Origin: Candidatus Hydrogenedentota bacterium
GTDB taxonomy: Bacteria > Hydrogenedentota > Hydrogenedentia > Hydrogenedentales > CAILVY01
Length of the DNA stretch: 44,277 nucleotides
NCBI GenBank assembly: GCA_903837785.1
Contig: CAILVY010000170.1
Location: 1 to 44,277 of the forward strand
Direction of reading: 5' to 3'
The position numbers and the translations under genes are program-made. Below the pieces are notes generated by a model. That model was not told where the DNA came from and ran no database searches. It saw nothing but the letters and a program-made list of their open reading frames with translations. Positions 18,369-26,012 of this stretch are shown here, in pieces (the first letter of the stretch is position 1; every line of letters begins with the position of its first letter).

Positions 18369-18384
18369 CCAGCAAATACGCTGG
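18369..18384. repeat. Small dyad CCAGC-N6-GCTGG
   Basis: CCAGC and GCTGG are perfect inverted arms around AAATAC. The element shares CAAATA(C/T)GCTGG with the left arm of the long palindrome that begins three bases later, so the two look like related units. Confidence 0.6.
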
Positions 18385-18386
18385 TT

Positions 18387-18428
18387 ATCCTATCAAATAT
18401 GCTGGCCATCCAGCATATTTGATAGGAT
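18387..18428. repeat. Perfect 19-base inverted repeat
   Basis: The left arm (18387-18405, from ATCCTATCAAATATGCTGG) and the right arm (18410-18428) are exact reverse complements around a CCAT loop. Such a perfect 42-base palindrome in a GC-rich intergenic region could be an operator, a cruciform or the remains of a small inverted-repeat mobile element. No T-tract follows on either strand, so an intrinsic terminator is less likely. Confidence 0.85.
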
Positions 18429-18563
18429 TGTGGCCCCCGCAGCCCCCCCGGCGCGCATCGCCCTCTCGCTCCCCGGGCTGTTCGGTCAGGCAACGTCCCC
18501 CGCCCGAGACGGCATCCGCGCTCCGCATTCCGCGGTAACTTCGCGGCCTCCGGCACCTATCCC

Positions 18564-18580
18564 CATCCTGTTATCCTGTC
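18564..18580 (+). repeat. Copy 2 of the 17-base repeat CATCCTGTTATCCTGTC
   Basis: This is an exact copy of 13448-13464 in direct orientation. The two copies bracket the entire giant lipoprotein gene and its upstream palindrome, about 5.1 kb apart. Confidence 0.75.
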
Positions 18581-18591
18581 GATGCGCGCGT

Positions 18592-20556
18592 CTATTCTTC
18601 TTTTTGGGCATCGGCCTTCACTTCGCGCTCAAACTCGATCGGGTGCCGTTCCTTCAGATCCTCAATCGTGATGCGGCCGGTCACCCAGGACCAGTTCATC
18701 GGGTACGTGTGCGGGTCGAAGATCATGTAGTACAAGTGCCAGACCACGATCGTCAGCACGGCGAGCCAGGCCTCGTAGAAGTGGATGAGGGCTATCACGT
18801 CCAGGGCGACCTTCGGCAGGAACCTGAGGAATACGTTCACGAACCACATCGAGAACCCGGTGGCGATCATGAGCATCGTGCCCCACCACATGCCCCAGTA
18901 CTCGAACTTCTCAATATAGCTGTAACGATCGAACTTGGGCGGCTCTTTGCGCAGGCCGACCATGTACCCCAGGTTGAAGACAACGTCGCGCAGGTCGCGG
19001 AAACTCATCATCAGGTAGCCCAACTCGCGCCGGCCGGATTTCGTGAAGAGCAGGAAGCAGCCGTTCACAATGGCGATGCCCACCAGCACCAGCGCCGCGA
19101 CGCGATGCACCAGGCCGCGCGCCGCCAGCCCCGTCTCGCCGTGGAAGATAAGGCTCGCCCACCACGACTCCGGATAGCGCAGGGCGAAACCCGACAGCGC
19201 GAGCACCGTGAAGGAGATCGTGAGTATGAGATGGCCAATCGTCATGCCGCGCGTAAAGCGGCGGTAGGTGCCGCGCTCGCTCAATTCCGCCGAGAACTTC
19301 GTCAGCGCCTTGCGTGCCATGGACAGCGTGTTGTGGAACACCATGCCGCCGATGACCGCGGAGATCAGAAGAATATAGGCCAGGCGCACCAGGCCCAACG
19401 CCCATTGGCCCGGGTCCGTCGGCATGATGTGCACCTTGCCCTGCGCGAAGTTCGGCCCCGCATTCTCGTGGCACTTCCCGCAGGTCTTCGGCAGATTGCC
19501 GAGCGCGATGGAAGACGCGGGATCGTCCGGCGGCAGGATCAGGTGGTTCTCATGACAGCTCGCGCACGTGGCCACGATCTCCGACCCGGCCGCGCTCGCG
19601 AGGCCGTGAAAGCTGTCCATGTAGCTCGCCTGGCGGCCCGTTTCGAGCCCGTACTTGTACATGATGCTCTCGTTGTCATGGCACTTCGTGCACGTGGCCA
19701 CCACCTGCTGACGGCGGTTGACCTTGGACGTCGCCTTGGACGGCGGTTCGATATCATGTTCGCCGTGGCAGTCCGCGCAGGTCGGCGCATCCTTGATCCC
19801 CGCCTGGAGCGCCCGACCGTGAATGCTCTTCGAGTATTGCTCCAATGCCTGCGGGTGGCACGTCCCGCAGGTCGCCGAGATGTTCTTGCGGTAAACCTTT
19901 GACTCGGGATCGTCGGAAGACAGAAGATCGTGGGAACCGTGGCAGTTCGTGCATGCCGCCGCATTCAGGTTCCCCTTCGAGATCGCCTGGGCATGCCCGC
20001 TCTTCAGGTAGCTGTCCGACGGATTGGCCACGGAGATGAGGTGGCCCTTCACCAGGTTCGGATTGGAGTGGCACTTGCCGCAGGTCTGCGGCTGGTTCGT
20101 CTTGTGCACGTGCGACAGCGGATCGGACGGCGGCCGGATGTCGTGCATGCCATGGCAGTCGGAACAACCGCTGACCTCGTTGCTGCCGCTTTTCAGCAGC
20201 TTGCCATGCGGCGTCTTGTCATACGCTTCACCCTCTTCATGACAGCCGCTGCAATTGACCTTCTTCAGGCCGGGCTTGTGCTCCGCTTCGGTGGCGTCAT
20301 CGTGACACGAGGTGCACCCCTCCTTGCCGTGGATGGACGCTTTGAAGACCTGCTCGTCCACATAAAGGCGCTTCACACTCCCGTCGGGCAGCTTCAAATT
20401 GAAATTCACGTCGCCGTGGCAAAACAGGCACTCGGAGTCCTCGACCGCTGCCCCGGCCGCCGGCCCCAGCAGCATGCAACCCACAGTCAAAATCACAGTC
20501 ATTGCCCAAGATGCCGGGCACAACGCTTCGGAAACCAGATTGCCAAGCTTCAGCAC
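18592..20556 (-). CDS. 11-haem cytochrome c fused to a b-type cytochrome membrane domain (CbcL-like architecture)
   Basis: A 654-residue protein starting at GTG 20556 (AAAGGAAT 7 bases upstream) with a signal peptide (AMTVILTVGCMLLGPAAGAA). Eleven CxxCH motifs lie within residues about 42-370, beginning with ECLFCHGD, and several His residues in SIHG/KSGHA/SFHG contexts are candidate distal ligands. From about residue 380 four or more transmembrane helices follow, with His in GHLILTISF, LVHRVAALV, LIHFYEAWLA and VVWHLYYM, as in diheme b-type FdnI/HydC-like quinone-binding subunits. The fusion predicts an inner-membrane quinol dehydrogenase feeding a periplasmic haem wire, as known for Geobacter CbcL (nine c-haems plus b domain). 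It is divergent from the 19-haem paralogue. Haem count is certain; direction and partner of electron transfer are inferred. Confidence 0.9.
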   Translation of the reverse strand: MLKLGNLVSEALCPASWAMTVILTVGCMLLGPAAGAAVEDSECLFCHGDVNFNLKLPDGSVKRLYVDEQVFKASIHGKEGCTSCHDDATEAEHKPGLKKVNCSGCHEEGEAYDKTPHGKLLKSGSNEVSGCSDCHGMHDIRPPSDPLSHVHKTNQPQTCGKCHSNPNLVKGHLISVANPSDSYLKSGHAQAISKGNLNAAACTNCHGSHDLLSSDDPESKVYRKNISATCGTCHPQALEQYSKSIHGRALQAGIKDAPTCADCHGEHDIEPPSKATSKVNRRQQVVATCTKCHDNESIMYKYGLETGRQASYMDSFHGLASAAGSEIVATCASCHENHLILPPDDPASSIALGNLPKTCGKCHENAGPNFAQGKVHIMPTDPGQWALGLVRLAYILLISAVIGGMVFHNTLSMARKALTKFSAELSERGTYRRFTRGMTIGHLILTISFTVLALSGFALRYPESWWASLIFHGETGLAARGLVHRVAALVLVGIAIVNGCFLLFTKSGRRELGYLMMSFRDLRDVVFNLGYMVGLRKEPPKFDRYSYIEKFEYWGMWWGTMLMIATGFSMWFVNVFLRFLPKVALDVIALIHFYEAWLAVLTIVVWHLYYMIFDPHTYPMNWSWVTGRITIEDLKERHPIEFEREVKADAQKEE

Positions 20557-20603
20557 GCAATAATTCCTTTGTACACTGTGTTTGCTTCAGTGGGAAGAAA
20601 AGG

Positions 20604-20633
20604 GGCCTTCCCGCGACCCGGAAGGCCATTATA
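20604..20633 (-). promoter_or_regulatory. -10 element and 5' leader hairpin of the 11-haem cytochrome gene
   Basis: On the minus strand a perfect TATAAT occupies 20633-20628; no good -35 was found at 16-18 bases. Just downstream, GGCCTTCC (20604-20611) and GGAAGGCC (20620-20627) form a perfect 8-base stem with an 8-base loop at or near the 5' end of the mRNA. Confidence 0.5.
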
Positions 20634-20699
20634 CTCCGCGAGATGGAGTTAATGCTATGATACCACACGAAGCCGCGGGATAATTCCGTAGTTTTCACG

Positions 20700-20730
20700 T
20701 AAAGCTCCGGCCGGCGCGGGGGCTTTTTTA
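20700..20730 (+). terminator. Intrinsic-terminator-like hairpin between divergent cytochrome genes
   Basis: GTAAAGCTCC pairs with GGGGGCTTT (one G-T pair) around a GC-rich loop and is followed by TTTTTTA on the plus strand. It sits between the two divergent promoters, where no annotated transcript should end, so it may end a small RNA or attenuate read-through. Confidence 0.5.
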
Positions 20731-20736
20731 CCGATG

Positions 20737-20765
20737 TTGCCCGGAAGCCGCCTAAGGTATAGTAT
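20737..20765 (+). promoter_or_regulatory. Candidate promoter of the 19-haem cytochrome gene
   Basis: TTGCCC (20737-20742) is followed by 17 bases and TAGTAT (20760-20765), within the AT-rich stretch GGTATAGTATAGACT. Only moderate similarity to consensus; position and orientation fit the gene starting at 20858. Confidence 0.4.
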
Positions 20766-20771
20766 AGACTT

Positions 20772-20822
20772 CCGTCCGGCCAGGAACCGCTGGGCAACTG
20801 CCAAGCGCGGAAGGCCGGACGG
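20772..20822 (+). other. Structured 5' leader of the 19-haem cytochrome gene
   Basis: CCGTCCGGCC (20772-20781) and GGCCGGACGG (20813-20822) pair perfectly over ten bases; the 31-base loop contains CCGC/GCGG arms that can form a second stem. It ends 36 bases before the ATG. I do not recognise it as a known riboswitch class. Confidence 0.55.
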
Positions 20823-20857
20823 CAATACATTTAAGAAGGAAGGATGGGGAAAGAACG

Positions 20858-23626
20858 ATGACGCGTCAGGCAGTTGCGACCGGCCTGCTCACATGGGCGG
20901 CCCTGTGCCTGATCGCGCTGTCCGCCCCCGCCCTTGAGAACGAGGAATGCCTCTTCTGCCACGGCGATCCGCAGGCCGTCCAGACCCTCCCCGATGGGAA
21001 GACGCGCCCAATCTATGTGAATCCGGACGCCTTCGCGAAGTCGGTGCACGCCAAGGAACAGTGCGTTTCCTGTCATGCCGACATCGCCGAACTGCCGCAC
21101 GCCGAGAAACTGCAGCCCGTGGATTGCAGTGCCTGCCACACGCAGGCCGAGGAATTTGCCAAGAGCCTGCATGGCCAGGCCGTGGCCAAAGGCGACCCGC
21201 TGGCGCCCCAGTGCTGGACCTGTCACGGCAGCCATGACATCCTGCCAAGGAGCAATCCCGAGTCCCGGTCCAATCCCATCAACGTGCCCAAGATGTGCGG
21301 GGGATGCCACGCCGAAGACGCCCCGGTGGCCAAGACCCGCAACATTCCCCAGCACAACATCCTGCAGAACTACGAGGAGAGCATTCACGGCGAGGGCATG
21401 TTGAAGAAGGGCCTGACCGTAACGGCCATGTGCACCAGTTGCCATACCGCACACCGCGTGCTGCCGCACACGGACCCGGACTCGACCATCAACCGGGAGA
21501 ACGTGGTGAAGACCTGTACCCAGTGCCACGCGCTGATCGAACAGGTGCACCGCAAAGTCGTCGAAGGCCAGCTCTGGGAGAAAGAGCCCAACAAGATTCC
21601 GGTCTGCGTCGACTGCCATCAGCCCCACCAAATCAGAAAAGTCTTCTATGACGAGGGCGTGAGCGACCGCGACTGCATGGTCTGCCACGACAAGGAACTG
21701 CAGGGCGCGAAAAAGACGCTGGCCGCGGTCAACCCCGAGCACTTGGCAGGTTCCTCCCACGCCAAAGTGCATTGCGCCCAGTGTCACACCGGAACCACGC
21801 CTTCCCTGCATCGTCCCTGTGAAACGGTTGCCCCCGCCGTGGATTGCTCGATCTGCCATGCGGATCAAGTCGAGCAGCAGAAGAAAGGCATCCACGGCCA
21901 GTTGCTGGCCAAAGGCGATCCCGACGCCCCCGGCTGCCTGGACTGCCACACCGGCCACACCACGATGAAGAAGGACAACCCCGCCTCCCCCACCTTCCCG
22001 AAAAACGTGCCCGAACTCTGCGGGCGCTGCCACCGCGAGGGGGAGAAGGCGGCCAGGCGCCACAAAAGTTCCCAGACCGACATCGTCAAGAATTACTCGA
22101 TGAGCATCCACGGCAAGGGCCTGCTCGAAAGCGGACTCGTGGTCACGGCCATGTGCACGAATTGCCACACCGCCCACCAGCCCCTGCCCAGCAGCGACCC
22201 CGACTCAAGCGTCAATCCGAAGAATATCGCCGGCACCTGCGGCAAGTGCCACGAAGGCATCCAGAAGACCTTCCTGGCCAGCATTCATTCGCCCACGGTC
22301 AGCAAGACCGACAAGCCGCTGCCCGTCTGCAGCAGTTGCCATACCGCCCACACCATCACCCGCACGGACATCGAGGAATTCAAACAGAATATTCTTGAAA
22401 CCTGCGGCAAATGCCATCAGGACGTCACGGAAACGTACTTCCAGACCTATCACGGCAAAGTCTCGAAACTGGGCTCCGGCGGCGCCGCCAAATGCCACGA
22501 CTGCCACGGATCCCATGATATCCTGCCCGTCGCGGATCCCAAGTCGCATGTCAGCCGCGACAACATTGTGGCCACCTGCGCCCAGTGTCATCCCGGCTCG
22601 CACCGCCGCTTTGCCGGTTATCTCACCCATGCCACGCATCACGATCCCGTCAAATACCCCATCCTCTTCTACACGTTCTGGATGATGACGGCCCTCCTCG
22701 TCGGCACCTTCGTATTCTTCGGGTTCCACACCTTGATTTGGCTGCCCCGCTCGTTCCGCGAAATGATGAAATGGCGTCGCACCGAAGCCTTGGGAGAGGA
22801 AGTCCTCCTCTTCGAACGTTTCGATCCCATCATCCGGCAACTGCATTTCGTCCTCGTGATCAGTTTCTTCGGCCTGGCCCTGACCGGCATGGCGCTCAAG
22901 TTCTCCTACATGCCCTGGGCGCTCTGGCTCTCGGGCGCACTCGGCGGATTCCGCGCCATGGGCGTGATACACCGCTCCTGCGCTGTCGTGCTGGTGACGC
23001 TCTTCATCTCCCATCTCGTGGTCATCATCGAACACAAACGCCGGACCGCCGCCAGTTGGAAAGACCTGGTTCTCGGCGCGCATTCGCTGGTCCCCGGCCT
23101 GAACGACCTCTGGGAACTCATCGCCACGATCAAGTGGTTCCTGCGTCTCGGGCCGCGCCCGCGTTACGGCCTGTGGACCTACTGGGAGAAGTTCGACTAC
23201 TTCGCCGTCTTCTGGGGCGTCGCCATCATCGGTTCCACGGGCCTGATTCTCTGGTTCCCCGAGTTCTTCACCCACTTCCTGCCCGGGTGGGTCATCAATG
23301 TGGCCACCATCGTTCACAGTGACGAGGCGCTGCTCGCTGTCGGGTTCATCTTCACCATCCACTTCTTCAACACCCATTTCCGCCCCGAGAAGTTCCCCAT
23401 GGATATGGCCATGTTCACCGGCCGCGTCTCGCTCGAAGAACTGAAACGGGAACGGCCCCGCTTCTATGAAGAATTGCTTGAAAAGGGAGAACTCGATAAA
23501 CACCTCGTGCACCAGGCCCCGAAACACTTCCGCTTCTGGGCCGGTCTCTTCGGCACGCTGGCCCTCGTTATCGGATTCTCCCTCGTGCTCTTCATCCTCT
23601 GGTCCATGGTCTTCGGCTATCAGTAA
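20858..23626 (+). CDS. 19-haem cytochrome c fused to a b-type cytochrome membrane domain (CbcL-like architecture)
   Basis: A 922-residue protein; ATG 20858 follows AAGGAAGGATGGGGAAAG. A signal peptide ([19 protein letters not shown]) precedes 19 CxxCH motifs between about residues 30 and 585, again opening with ECLFCHGD. Many have HGSHD/HTAH-type second histidines suited to bis-His haems. Residues about 90-329 and 330-570 are a tandem duplication (see findings). From about 595 to 920 come five or so transmembrane helices with His in [43 protein letters not shown] and TIHFFNTHF, matching a diheme b-type, quinone-interacting domain, and a last hydrophobic C-terminal helix. Predicted role: inner-membrane quinol oxidation coupled to a long periplasmic haem chain. 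The paralogue at 18592-20556 is transcribed divergently. No outer-membrane porin-cytochrome partner is visible in the window. Confidence 0.9.
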   Translation: MTRQAVATGLLTWAALCLIALSAPALENEECLFCHGDPQAVQTLPDGKTRPIYVNPDAFAKSVHAKEQCVSCHADIAELPHAEKLQPVDCSACHTQAEEFAKSLHGQAVAKGDPLAPQCWTCHGSHDILPRSNPESRSNPINVPKMCGGCHAEDAPVAKTRNIPQHNILQNYEESIHGEGMLKKGLTVTAMCTSCHTAHRVLPHTDPDSTINRENVVKTCTQCHALIEQVHRKVVEGQLWEKEPNKIPVCVDCHQPHQIRKVFYDEGVSDRDCMVCHDKELQGAKKTLAAVNPEHLAGSSHAKVHCAQCHTGTTPSLHRPCETVAPAVDCSICHADQVEQQKKGIHGQLLAKGDPDAPGCLDCHTGHTTMKKDNPASPTFPKNVPELCGRCHREGEKAARRHKSSQTDIVKNYSMSIHGKGLLESGLVVTAMCTNCHTAHQPLPSSDPDSSVNPKNIAGTCGKCHEGIQKTFLASIHSPTVSKTDKPLPVCSSCHTAHTITRTDIEEFKQNILETCGKCHQDVTETYFQTYHGKVSKLGSGGAAKCHDCHGSHDILPVADPKSHVSRDNIVATCAQCHPGSHRRFAGYLTHATHHDPVKYPILFYTFWMMTALLVGTFVFFGFHTLIWLPRSFREMMKWRRTEALGEEVLLFERFDPIIRQLHFVLVISFFGLALTGMALKFSYMPWALWLSGALGGFRAMGVIHRSCAVVLVTLFISHLVVIIEHKRRTAASWKDLVLGAHSLVPGLNDLWELIATIKWFLRLGPRPRYGLWTYWEKFDYFAVFWGVAIIGSTGLILWFPEFFTHFLPGWVINVATIVHSDEALLAVGFIFTIHFFNTHFRPEKFPMDMAMFTGRVSLEELKRERPRFYEELLEKGELDKHLVHQAPKHFRFWAGLFGTLALVIGFSLVLFILWSMVFGYQ

Positions 23627-23711
23627 GCCCTCCCACCTCCTCTGAAGAAACCCCGCTCACCTCCAGTAGGTCTTCAAAGCGTGACTACTTATGACCATCA
23701 CTAGATGGGGG

Positions 23712-23739
23712 TTGACTTTTCCACGGAAAATGATAGAAT
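23712..23739 (+). promoter_or_regulatory. Sigma-70-type promoter of the prepilin-like gene
   Basis: TTGACT (23712-23717) and TAGAAT (23734-23739) are 16 bases apart. The expected transcription start near 23746 lies downstream of the first in-frame ATG (23705), which supports ATG 23810 as the true start. Confidence 0.65.
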
Positions 23740-23809
23740 CAGGCCTGCGGCAGTCGAGGTTTGGATTCTTCGTCATTATTCATCGTCACTCTGGCAGAGG
23801 GGTTATCAT

Positions 23810-24745
23810 ATGAGGAGGCGTAAGGGCGGTTTCACGCTCATTGAACTTCTGGTGGTGATCGCGATTATCGGTATCCTGGCGGCCATCCTGCTTCCCGCCC
23901 TTTCGCGGGCGCGCGAAGCCGCCCGGCGGAGTTCCTGCCAGAACAACCTGAAGCAGTTCGGCATCGTCTTCAAAATGTATGCCAACGAAGCCAACGGCGA
24001 GCGGTGGCCGCAGATGAAACGGAACATTTCCACGTGGGTGTCCGGCTTGCCCATGGATGCAACGCACACATGTGACACGTGGAATACCGTCTCTTTTGTG
24101 CCCGATGTCCAGTCCATGTATCCGGAATACCTCACGGATCTCGAGATTCTTCAGTGCCCCTCCTCGCCGACGTACACCAAGTACGATTATCATTACGGCA
24201 ACGATGCGAACAACCCGGTGGATCCCTGCGCCCCCTCCAACGAAACGTGGGATCACAGCACGGACAGCTACATCTACTTCGGCTACAGCATACTGGCCGA
24301 GCACGTGACCCTGCCCGGCGCGGACGCCAATGCGAACCCGCCCGACGCTTCCATCAACACCCGCTTTGTCGATGCCTTGCTGGGCATGCTCTACGACCGC
24401 TTCTTCGACATGCCGGATGCGTACGACAAGGACCGCTCCTACACGGATCTGGATCCGGCCGCGCCGGAACGCACCCTCTACCGGCTCCGCGAAGGCATCG
24501 AACGTTTCCTAATCACGGACATCAACAACCCCGCAGCCACCGCACTCGCTCAAAGCACCCTGCCCGTCATGTGGGATCGTATTTCCACCTCGGTCTACAG
24601 CATGGGCTTCAACCATCTTCCCGGCGGCTCCAATGTGCTCTATCTCGACGGGCATGCCCGCTTTGTGCGCTTTCCATCGGACCACCCCATCACCCGCACC
24701 TACGCCGCCGCCATCGGGCAACTCTGGTCCGCCATGGGTGGATGA
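23810..24745 (+). CDS. Type II secretion/type IV pilin-like protein with prepilin cleavage motif and C-terminal DG motif
   Basis: A 311-residue pseudopilin-like protein. ATG 23810 has AGAGGGG 7-10 bases upstream. A short basic leader MRRRKGG is followed by [19 protein letters not shown], so prepilin peptidase should cut after the Gly and methylate the Phe. The helix continues into [25 protein letters not shown]. The globular part ends with [18 protein letters not shown], the H-x(9-10)-DG processing-associated motif found in the large prepilin-like families of planctomycetes, Lentisphaerae and relatives. Those genomes hold tens of such genes; their role is unknown but they are probably exported and possibly surface-attached. 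No secretion or pilus machinery gene is nearby. Confidence 0.92.
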   Translation: MRRRKGGFTLIELLVVIAIIGILAAILLPALSRAREAARRSSCQNNLKQFGIVFKMYANEANGERWPQMKRNISTWVSGLPMDATHTCDTWNTVSFVPDVQSMYPEYLTDLEILQCPSSPTYTKYDYHYGNDANNPVDPCAPSNETWDHSTDSYIYFGYSILAEHVTLPGADANANPPDASINTRFVDALLGMLYDRFFDMPDAYDKDRSYTDLDPAAPERTLYRLREGIERFLITDINNPAATALAQSTLPVMWDRISTSVYSMGFNHLPGGSNVLYLDGHARFVRFPSDHPITRTYAAAIGQLWSAMGG

Positions 24746-24828
24746 TGACGCGCCAAACACCTGAAATGGCTGCCGGAGCGGCAGCATCACCCCTTTGATC
24801 CACACAAACGAAGTCGACAATCTAAGGC

Positions 24829-24865
24829 AAAAAACCCGCCCCCGATACTTCAGGTTTCGGGGGCG
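24829..24865 (-). terminator. Intrinsic terminator of the Cys-rich secreted protein gene
   Basis: CGCCCCCGA (24837-24845) and TCGGGGGCG (24857-24865) form a nine-base stem. On the minus strand it is followed, two bases on, by six T residues. It lies 31 bases beyond the stop of the gene at 24896-25762. Confidence 0.85.
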
Positions 24866-24895
24866 AGTGCTTCTCTCGTCAGGGGAGTAATCGGA

Positions 24896-25762
24896 TCACG
24901 GGCACATTTGCGCCGTCATGCTGCAGTAGCCATTGGCAGCGAGGGTGCAGTTGTAACCGGACATGGCGACGCACTTTCTCGTCGTCCGGTTGCAGCAGTA
25001 GTTGTTCACGGCGAGAATGACATTCTTGCTGAGATCGTCCATGGTAACCACGGCTTTCGGGTTCTCTCCGTAGGTGGACAAGGAGCCAAAAAGCCCAATC
25101 TCGAAGGCTTTCCTCGCCAGATAGATCATCTCATCGTCGACCGCCGGCGCCATGCCCATGTCGGCCAGCGTCGCATAGCTGTGGCTGCCCAGACGCTCGA
25201 GGAAGTTCCCGCTGGAAACGAGATTGATGAATTGCATGTGGGTATTCATGCTCGCCACGGTGAGCCAGGGCAACGTCAGGCCGCCCTTGGTTTCGATCAC
25301 TTCAAAATGCTTCTCGAAAAGGTCTTTGATCACCTGCTTTTCCGAATGCTTCTTCTTCAGGTCATCTTCGAAAAAGGACCGGACATACCAGGTCTTCAGA
25401 CAGCGATTGTCGGCGCTGCTGTTGGCATCGAGGTACTGCTTCAGTTCGGTCAGCGAGCCCGACACCGATTCCTTCAATGCCTCCGTTTTTGGGTCACCCT
25501 TGGCATCCATCGCGTTGACGTTCGCCGCAAGGCGGTCCACCAGCACGTCCAGCGTCATGCCCTGACCTGGGTCAGCCGCGCCGGCCGGGCAAGGCTGCGC
25601 CTCCGGCAGCGGCGCCACCGGATTGCCAAAGATCTCCGAAAAGGTGATGCCTTTCCACGCCGCCTTGTTGAACGCGAACTTGTCCTGCGCTCCCGCCGAA
25701 AGGGAAAAGGCGCACAACACGGTAATGAGTACGAACAAAAAGATGCTTTTTCTCTCGCTCAT
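24896..25762 (-). CDS. Secreted protein of unknown function with Cys-rich C-terminus
   Basis: A 288-residue protein not recognised as a known family. The start ATG 25762 has GAGGAGA 8 bases upstream and begins a clear signal peptide (MSERKSIFLFVLITVLCAF, cleavage near SAGAQ); longer readings lack an RBS. The mature part is mostly polar and helical-looking (for example DDLKKKHSEKQVIKDLFEKHFEV). The last ~35 residues hold six cysteines (CCNRTTRKC, YNC, YCSMTAQMC), suggesting disulfides in the periplasm or outside. A Pro-rich segment VAPLPEAQPCP follows the N-terminus. It has its own TATACT -10 and a strong terminator, so it is monocistronic. No function is proposed. Confidence 0.8.
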   Translation of the reverse strand: MSERKSIFLFVLITVLCAFSLSAGAQDKFAFNKAAWKGITFSEIFGNPVAPLPEAQPCPAGAADPGQGMTLDVLVDRLAANVNAMDAKGDPKTEALKESVSGSLTELKQYLDANSSADNRCLKTWYVRSFFEDDLKKKHSEKQVIKDLFEKHFEVIETKGGLTLPWLTVASMNTHMQFINLVSSGNFLERLGSHSYATLADMGMAPAVDDEMIYLARKAFEIGLFGSLSTYGENPKAVVTMDDLSKNVILAVNNYCCNRTTRKCVAMSGYNCTLAANGYCSMTAQMCP

Positions 25763-25801
25763 GGTCAGTCTCCTCTCGTTAGGTTCACTCCGCAAGCCGC
25801 T

Positions 25802-25807
25802 AGTATA
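25802..25807 (-). promoter_or_regulatory. -10 element of the Cys-rich secreted protein gene
   Basis: TATACT on the minus strand lies about 40 bases before the ATG at 25762. The -35 region is weak (TGGTCA at 17 bases). Confidence 0.45.
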
Positions 25808-26012
25808 GCACGAACGCAAAGACATGACCAGCCCATTTGCCAAAGAGACAGGCAGACTGGCGCTGACAGGACACGTGGTTGTGCGGGATGTCCTGCTAAA
25901 GGATGGACTCCAGCAAGCGTGTCCATGTTTCAGCGCCGACCTACCCCTGCGCACCGCAAAGAATAACCAGTATCGATTGGCCGCCGAACCCGCCCACAGT
26001 GCTCATGCCCGG

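Larger units (their letters stand above)
18240..18591. other. Intergenic region with two dyads and a dispersed repeat
   Basis: No credible gene was found in these 352 bases. The stretch 18369-18428 is markedly AT-richer than its surroundings and carries two inverted repeats, and 18564-18580 carries the second 17-base repeat. The large lipoprotein gene starts at its left end and the 11-haem cytochrome gene stops at its right end, so the region should hold the lipoprotein promoter; I could not assign convincing hexamers. Confidence 0.5.

Noticed and set aside
20772..20822. Known riboswitch such as c-di-GMP (GEMM) in the 19-haem cytochrome leader
   Set aside because: GGGCAA and GC-rich stems recall GEMM, but the conserved core and tetraloop-receptor arrangement could not be matched by eye.
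22205..23527. Minus-strand open frame opposite the 19-haem cytochrome
   Set aside because: It is an acidic, Glu/Asp-rich shadow of the b-type domain and CxxCH codons on the plus strand.
23705..23809. Earlier ATG as start of the prepilin-like protein
   Set aside because: It would put a 35-residue extension before the KGGFTLIE leader, has no RBS and lies upstream of the promoter at 23712-23739.
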